Source: Saccharum officinarum
Taxonomy: Eukaryota > Streptophyta > Magnoliopsida > Poales > Poaceae
Direction of reading: 5' to 3'
Length of the DNA: 64,000 nucleotides
Assembly (NCBI GenBank): GCA_020631735.1
Contig: CM036209.1
Span: forward strand, 2,219,478-2,283,477
Each line of letters starts with the position of its first letter. Within the stretch, counting starts at the first letter, position 1. Positions 60,764-64,000 of this stretch are shown here, piece after piece. The translations under genes were made by a program, and so were the position numbers. Under the pieces are notes generated by a model. The model searched no databases, had not been told where the DNA came from, and saw only the letters and a list, made by a program, of their open reading frames with translations.

Positions 60764-60994
60764 GGGCGTGTTTGGTTTGAAGTTGTTAAAGTTTAACTCC
60801 CATCACATCAATGTTCCCTCAAATGCATAGAGTACTAAATGTAGACTAATTGCATGCATGTCGGCACAGATTAGGAGTAATTTACGAGACGAATCTATTA
60901 AGCCTAATTAGTCCCAAATTGGAAACTTTTTGTCAAATAAGACGAAAGTACTACAATATTTGTTAAACTTTAACTCATCAAACCAAACACACCC
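60764..60994. mobile_element. Tourist-like MITE, 231 bp, copy 1
   Basis: Inverted ends GGGCGTGTTTGGTTTGA and TCAAACCAAACACACCC; target duplication TTA at 60761-60763 and 60995-60997. Internal hallmark: ACGAGACGAATCTATTAAGC. Confidence 0.8.
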
Positions 60995-61248
60995 TTAGTA
61001 TCTGACCAATCCCTATTTAGAGTCGGCCAATGGCCATCACCTTGTTCGCTTATGTTGAAATATTATGAGAGAAAAACACTGTTTCATAACTGAAAAGTAG
61101 TTCAAGCGAACATGCGCATTTTTTCTGCCTATCTGCCTGTGCTCCTACCTAGCTAATAGCTAGCCCCAACTTCAATTCATCTGATGAAGATCAGCACACA
61201 TGCATGACCTGGAGTTGTGTGCCTGCTGACAGACAAGTATATATAGGG

Positions 61249-61724
61249 CCCGTTCACTTCCCATGCAAACCCAAAATATTTTCTCTTTCATCCATCACAT
61301 CAAATATTTGGACACATGCAGGAAGTATTAAATATAGGTAAAAAAATAACTAATTACTAAGTTTGTCTGGTTTTTGCGAGACGAATCTTTTGAGCCTAGT
61401 TACTTCATGATTGGATAATATTTGTCAAATAAAAACGAAATGTGCTACAGTAACTTTTCGCCCACTTTTCACCAACTAAGGGTCTGTTTGGTTTCCAGGA
61501 GTTAAAGTTTAACTCTCATCACATCAATGTTCCCTCAAATGTATGGAGTCCTAAATGTAGACTAATTGCATGCATGTCGGCACAAAATAGGAGTAATTTA
61601 CGAGACGAATCTATTAAGCCTAATTAGTCCAAGATGGAAAACTTTTTGTCAAATAAGACGAAAGTGCTATAATGTTTGTTAAACTTTAACTCCAACCAAA
61701 CACCCCCTAAACACACCCATAGTT
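61249..61724. mobile_element. Older MITE-like sequence hosting a second Tourist-like copy
   Basis: It starts GGGCCCGTTCACTTCCC and has the related block GCGAGACGAATCTTTTGAGC. The second Tourist-like copy sits inside its right end. Its own right end is not clear. Confidence 0.35.
61480..61707. mobile_element. Tourist-like MITE, 228 bp, copy 2
   Basis: About 90% like the copy at 60764. Target duplication TAA at 61477-61479 and 61708-61710. Same orientation as copy 1. Confidence 0.8.
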
Positions 61725-62546
61725 AAGGGCATCTTTTATTATTCCAGCGGGAATACAACTCAAAACTGGACTCTGCATGCATGCATATGGTTGCTTGCAG
61801 GTAAAACAATGGCGGCGTAATTTTTAGCTTGTGCTCCGCATGATCCTTTTAATTTGCTGATGATGACCAAAAAGGTCAACGGCAGGCAACACGCGAGCCT
61901 GCTCAGATGGACGGCACCCAACTAAGAAATGAGAGCTTCTTTGCTTTCCAGCCAGGCTACTTGGCTTTAGTGGATGAGGCCGCATATGGTGGTAGCTCTA
62001 GTCAAAAAATAGTTGACACATTCATTCAACTTTGCATAGTTTTCAATGCATATCGCCTTTACTGTTAATATATTCTAGAATCTATTCTTAATTTTTTTTG
62101 AAATTTTATAAGTATTTTCCACTATATATCTACACATGTAAATAACTTGAAAGTTTTGAAAAAAAAGAGTATCAGTCAGGTTTGACCAAATCTGGTTACT
62201 AGAGGTTGTATATATATATAGTGTGCTTTAGCATGCAAATAGTTAAAATGTATATGTACGACAATGTCTTTGGTAATAATCTGATATGGAGAGACTAGGA
62301 GTACAGAAGTTAATAGCAGAGCATGTCGCTTTAGGTTACCGGGCCGTATTTGAGTTACAAAATAAGCACATTTTGCAGGCTGTGTTTGAAAATAGCAGCA
62401 GCGCCGTCTTATCTCCCTATATGATTCTACTAAGATATATAAGAACAAAAAGAATTGAAACCTACTCCCACATCTTATAAAGAATATAATTCTCACTTCT
62501 TGATAAAGACAAATAAATTTAAGTTTGACCAAATCTATAAAAAACC
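61711..62546. other. Unassigned AT-rich spacer
   Basis: No gene or element boundary recognised. Confidence 0.4.
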
Positions 62547-62548
62547 TA

Positions 62549-62693
62549 CTTCCTCTGTTCCAAACTATAAGCTGCTTTGACTTTTTTGGTACATCAATTT
62601 TACTATGTATCTAGATATGACATATGTCTAGATAGATAGCAAAGTCTATATACCAAAAAAAGTCAAAGCGCCTTATAATTTGAACCAAGGAAG
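62549..62693. mobile_element. Stowaway MITE, 145 bp
   Basis: Inverted ends CTTCCTCTGTTCCAAACTAT and its near complement TTTGAACCAAGGAAG, flanked by TA on both sides (62547-62548 and 62694-62695). The internal pair GCTTTGACTTTTTTGGTAC and its complement are typical of grass Stowaway (Tc1/mariner-derived) elements. Confidence 0.88.
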
Positions 62694-62785
62694 TAACATT
62701 TATATGCTAAATAACTATAGTTAGATTAACTATAAATATATTTTTTCATGTGAACTTCTGATATTTTTTAGGATGGACGGAATAC

Positions 62786-63078
62786 CAGTGGCGGGCCCAC
62801 ATGTATTCATTGGTATTCAGTTGAATACCCAAAATTTTTGTCAAAAAATTTTATACATATAGTGTTTATACATATCTATATAGGAGAAAAACAAAAATAC
62901 TGCGATGTACAAGCAAATAGCCCAATAAACACAGTTTTCCCTCCCAGTCTCCCACCGATGGCACTATATGGCACTATACATGCCAAATATGAGCTATTTG
63001 GTTGTCAATTTTTTTTTGAGCCATTTGATTATCAAATTTTTTTTAATACCTAGCCCTCAAATCCTGTGCCCGCCACTG
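62786..63078. mobile_element. hAT-like MITE, 293 bp
   Basis: Inverted ends CAGTGGCGGGCCCACATG and, on the reverse strand, CAGTGGCGGGCACAGGATTT, flanked by a perfect 8-bp duplication CGGAATAC (62778-62785 and 63079-63086). An 8-bp duplication and CAGTGGCGG ends fit hAT. Confidence 0.9.
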
Positions 63079-63086
63079 CGGAATAC

Positions 63087-63553
63087 TAGTTACCGCTAGA
63101 ATGAAAATGGTTGGGCGCAGACAAAGACAGATCTGCTTCAAAACTTTCTAGTAACCATTTTTTTAAAGACGACATTATTGCCAACCAACCAATGCAAAGC
63201 AGGTCTTTTTCCTAGCAGCAGAGAAGCGTGAGCAAACGACGAAATTAGTGCATCTCTATCTACAATTTTATATTGGTAAACACACGTGTGTATATACATA
63301 TGCTACAAAGTGTAAGCATGTCATTTTCTTCTTTTCGTTGAACATCTTACATCTCTTCTGTTTGATTTCTTATTCGTACGCCACTATATTGTAGCCCCAA
63401 ATTTGATATGATCTTGATTCTTGCCGTGCAGGCAACGTCGTCAAGATGACATGTTTTGCTGACGGTCGGTGGTTTCACTAGGGTCAGTAGTAAGTGTTAA
63501 ATAAGTATGAAAAAAATTTAAATTTGAAGTGGTGCCCTACCATCAGTGACTCT
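63087..63553. other. Unassigned spacer
   Basis: No supported feature. Confidence 0.4.
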
Positions 63554-64000
63554 GTAACACCCTGAAATTTTGCCATGTTTTGAAAATCACTAAAAATTGA
63601 AACTTTTAATTTTTCTCTATAAATCAATTAATTAACCGCGTAGGATTATTTTGACACGAATAGAATTCACCAATTTGCACATGTCATGTGTTGTGTTTTG
63701 CTTGTTAAACTTATGGTGGTACAATTCCTTGAGGAGTTATTTCTGAATTCATTTTGAAAAGCATTCAAATAGCTTTGAATGGAATTATGGGAAAAGAAAA
63801 GGAAAGCATTTCATAAATAACCATCTCGGGCTCATTCCTTCCCCTTTTCCCTTCTGGCCCGCGGGCATGACCCACCTCCTCCACTCCCTTCTCCTCTTCC
63901 TCTCGTGGGTCGGCGTCACGCCCTCGGCCCAACAAGGCACAGCGGCAGCTCCCTTCCCCTTTCCCTCTCCCCACTGACGAGTGGGACCTGGTGGTCAGCT
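63554..64000 (+). mobile_element. Possible start of a Ty3/Gypsy-type LTR, running off the window
   Basis: TGTAACACCCTGAAATTTTG resembles the start of several grass Gypsy LTRs. The following 450 bp contain no gene I trust. The other end is outside the window, so this is a suggestion only. Confidence 0.25.

Overview
The window is nuclear DNA from a grass (Poaceae), most likely a panicoid such as the sorghum/sugarcane/Miscanthus group. I infer this from the mix of grass-type CACTA, MULE, SIRE/Maximus-like Copia, LINE and MITE families, the AT-rich spacers with long (TA)n tracts, and one grass-type DUF6598 host gene. Two runs of exactly 100 N (22385-22484 and 45480-45579) mark assembly gaps. Almost everything recognisable is a transposable element. 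I see no bacterial-type operon, CRISPR array or rRNA/tRNA gene.

Region 1 (1-13.7 kb): the 3' part of a CACTA element (end of a TNP2-like transposase, an internal promoter region with palindromic arrays, and an eight-exon Ulp1-like protease gene) ends at a terminal inverted repeat at 6613. Next comes the only host gene I can support, a DUF6598-family gene on the minus strand. Its first exon is at 13294-13684 and its second at 6739-6959. They are separated by an antisense, 5'-truncated L1-type LINE (7144-13171) with a 15-bp target-site duplication. The remaining exons would lie beyond the CACTA element, outside the window.

Region 2 (13.7-28 kb): a graveyard of small elements. It holds a Helitron-like terminus, related MITEs, a 994-bp non-autonomous CACTA, an A-B-B higher-order tandem array, a solo LTR, a broken PIF/Harbinger transposase gene with a gap, and two 700-bp fold-back MITEs with 10-bp target-site duplications.

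Region 3 (28-42 kb): a full-length 9.86-kb Copia element on the minus strand (5-bp TSD, LTRs about 0.7% different, one LTR carrying a 1-kb hAT-like insertion) sits inside one copy of a 947-bp segment. That segment is present again at 40899-41845. The two copies flank a decayed MULE that also carries part of a convergent second gene.

Region 4 (44-54.6 kb): a second SIRE/Maximus-like Copia element on the minus strand. The LTRs at its two ends do not match each other, so it looks like a mosaic. One LTR contains a complete 612-bp TRIM element with 286-bp LTRs and only 40 bp between them.

Region 5 (54.7-64 kb): a decayed MULE transposase gene followed on the same strand by a plant-mobile-domain gene, then a run of MITEs (Tourist-like, Stowaway and hAT-like), several with clear target-site duplications.

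The genes here do not form one pathway. The window records successive insertions whose relative order can be read from nesting and repeat divergence: the 947-bp duplication came first, then the Copia insertion, then the hAT insertion into its LTR.
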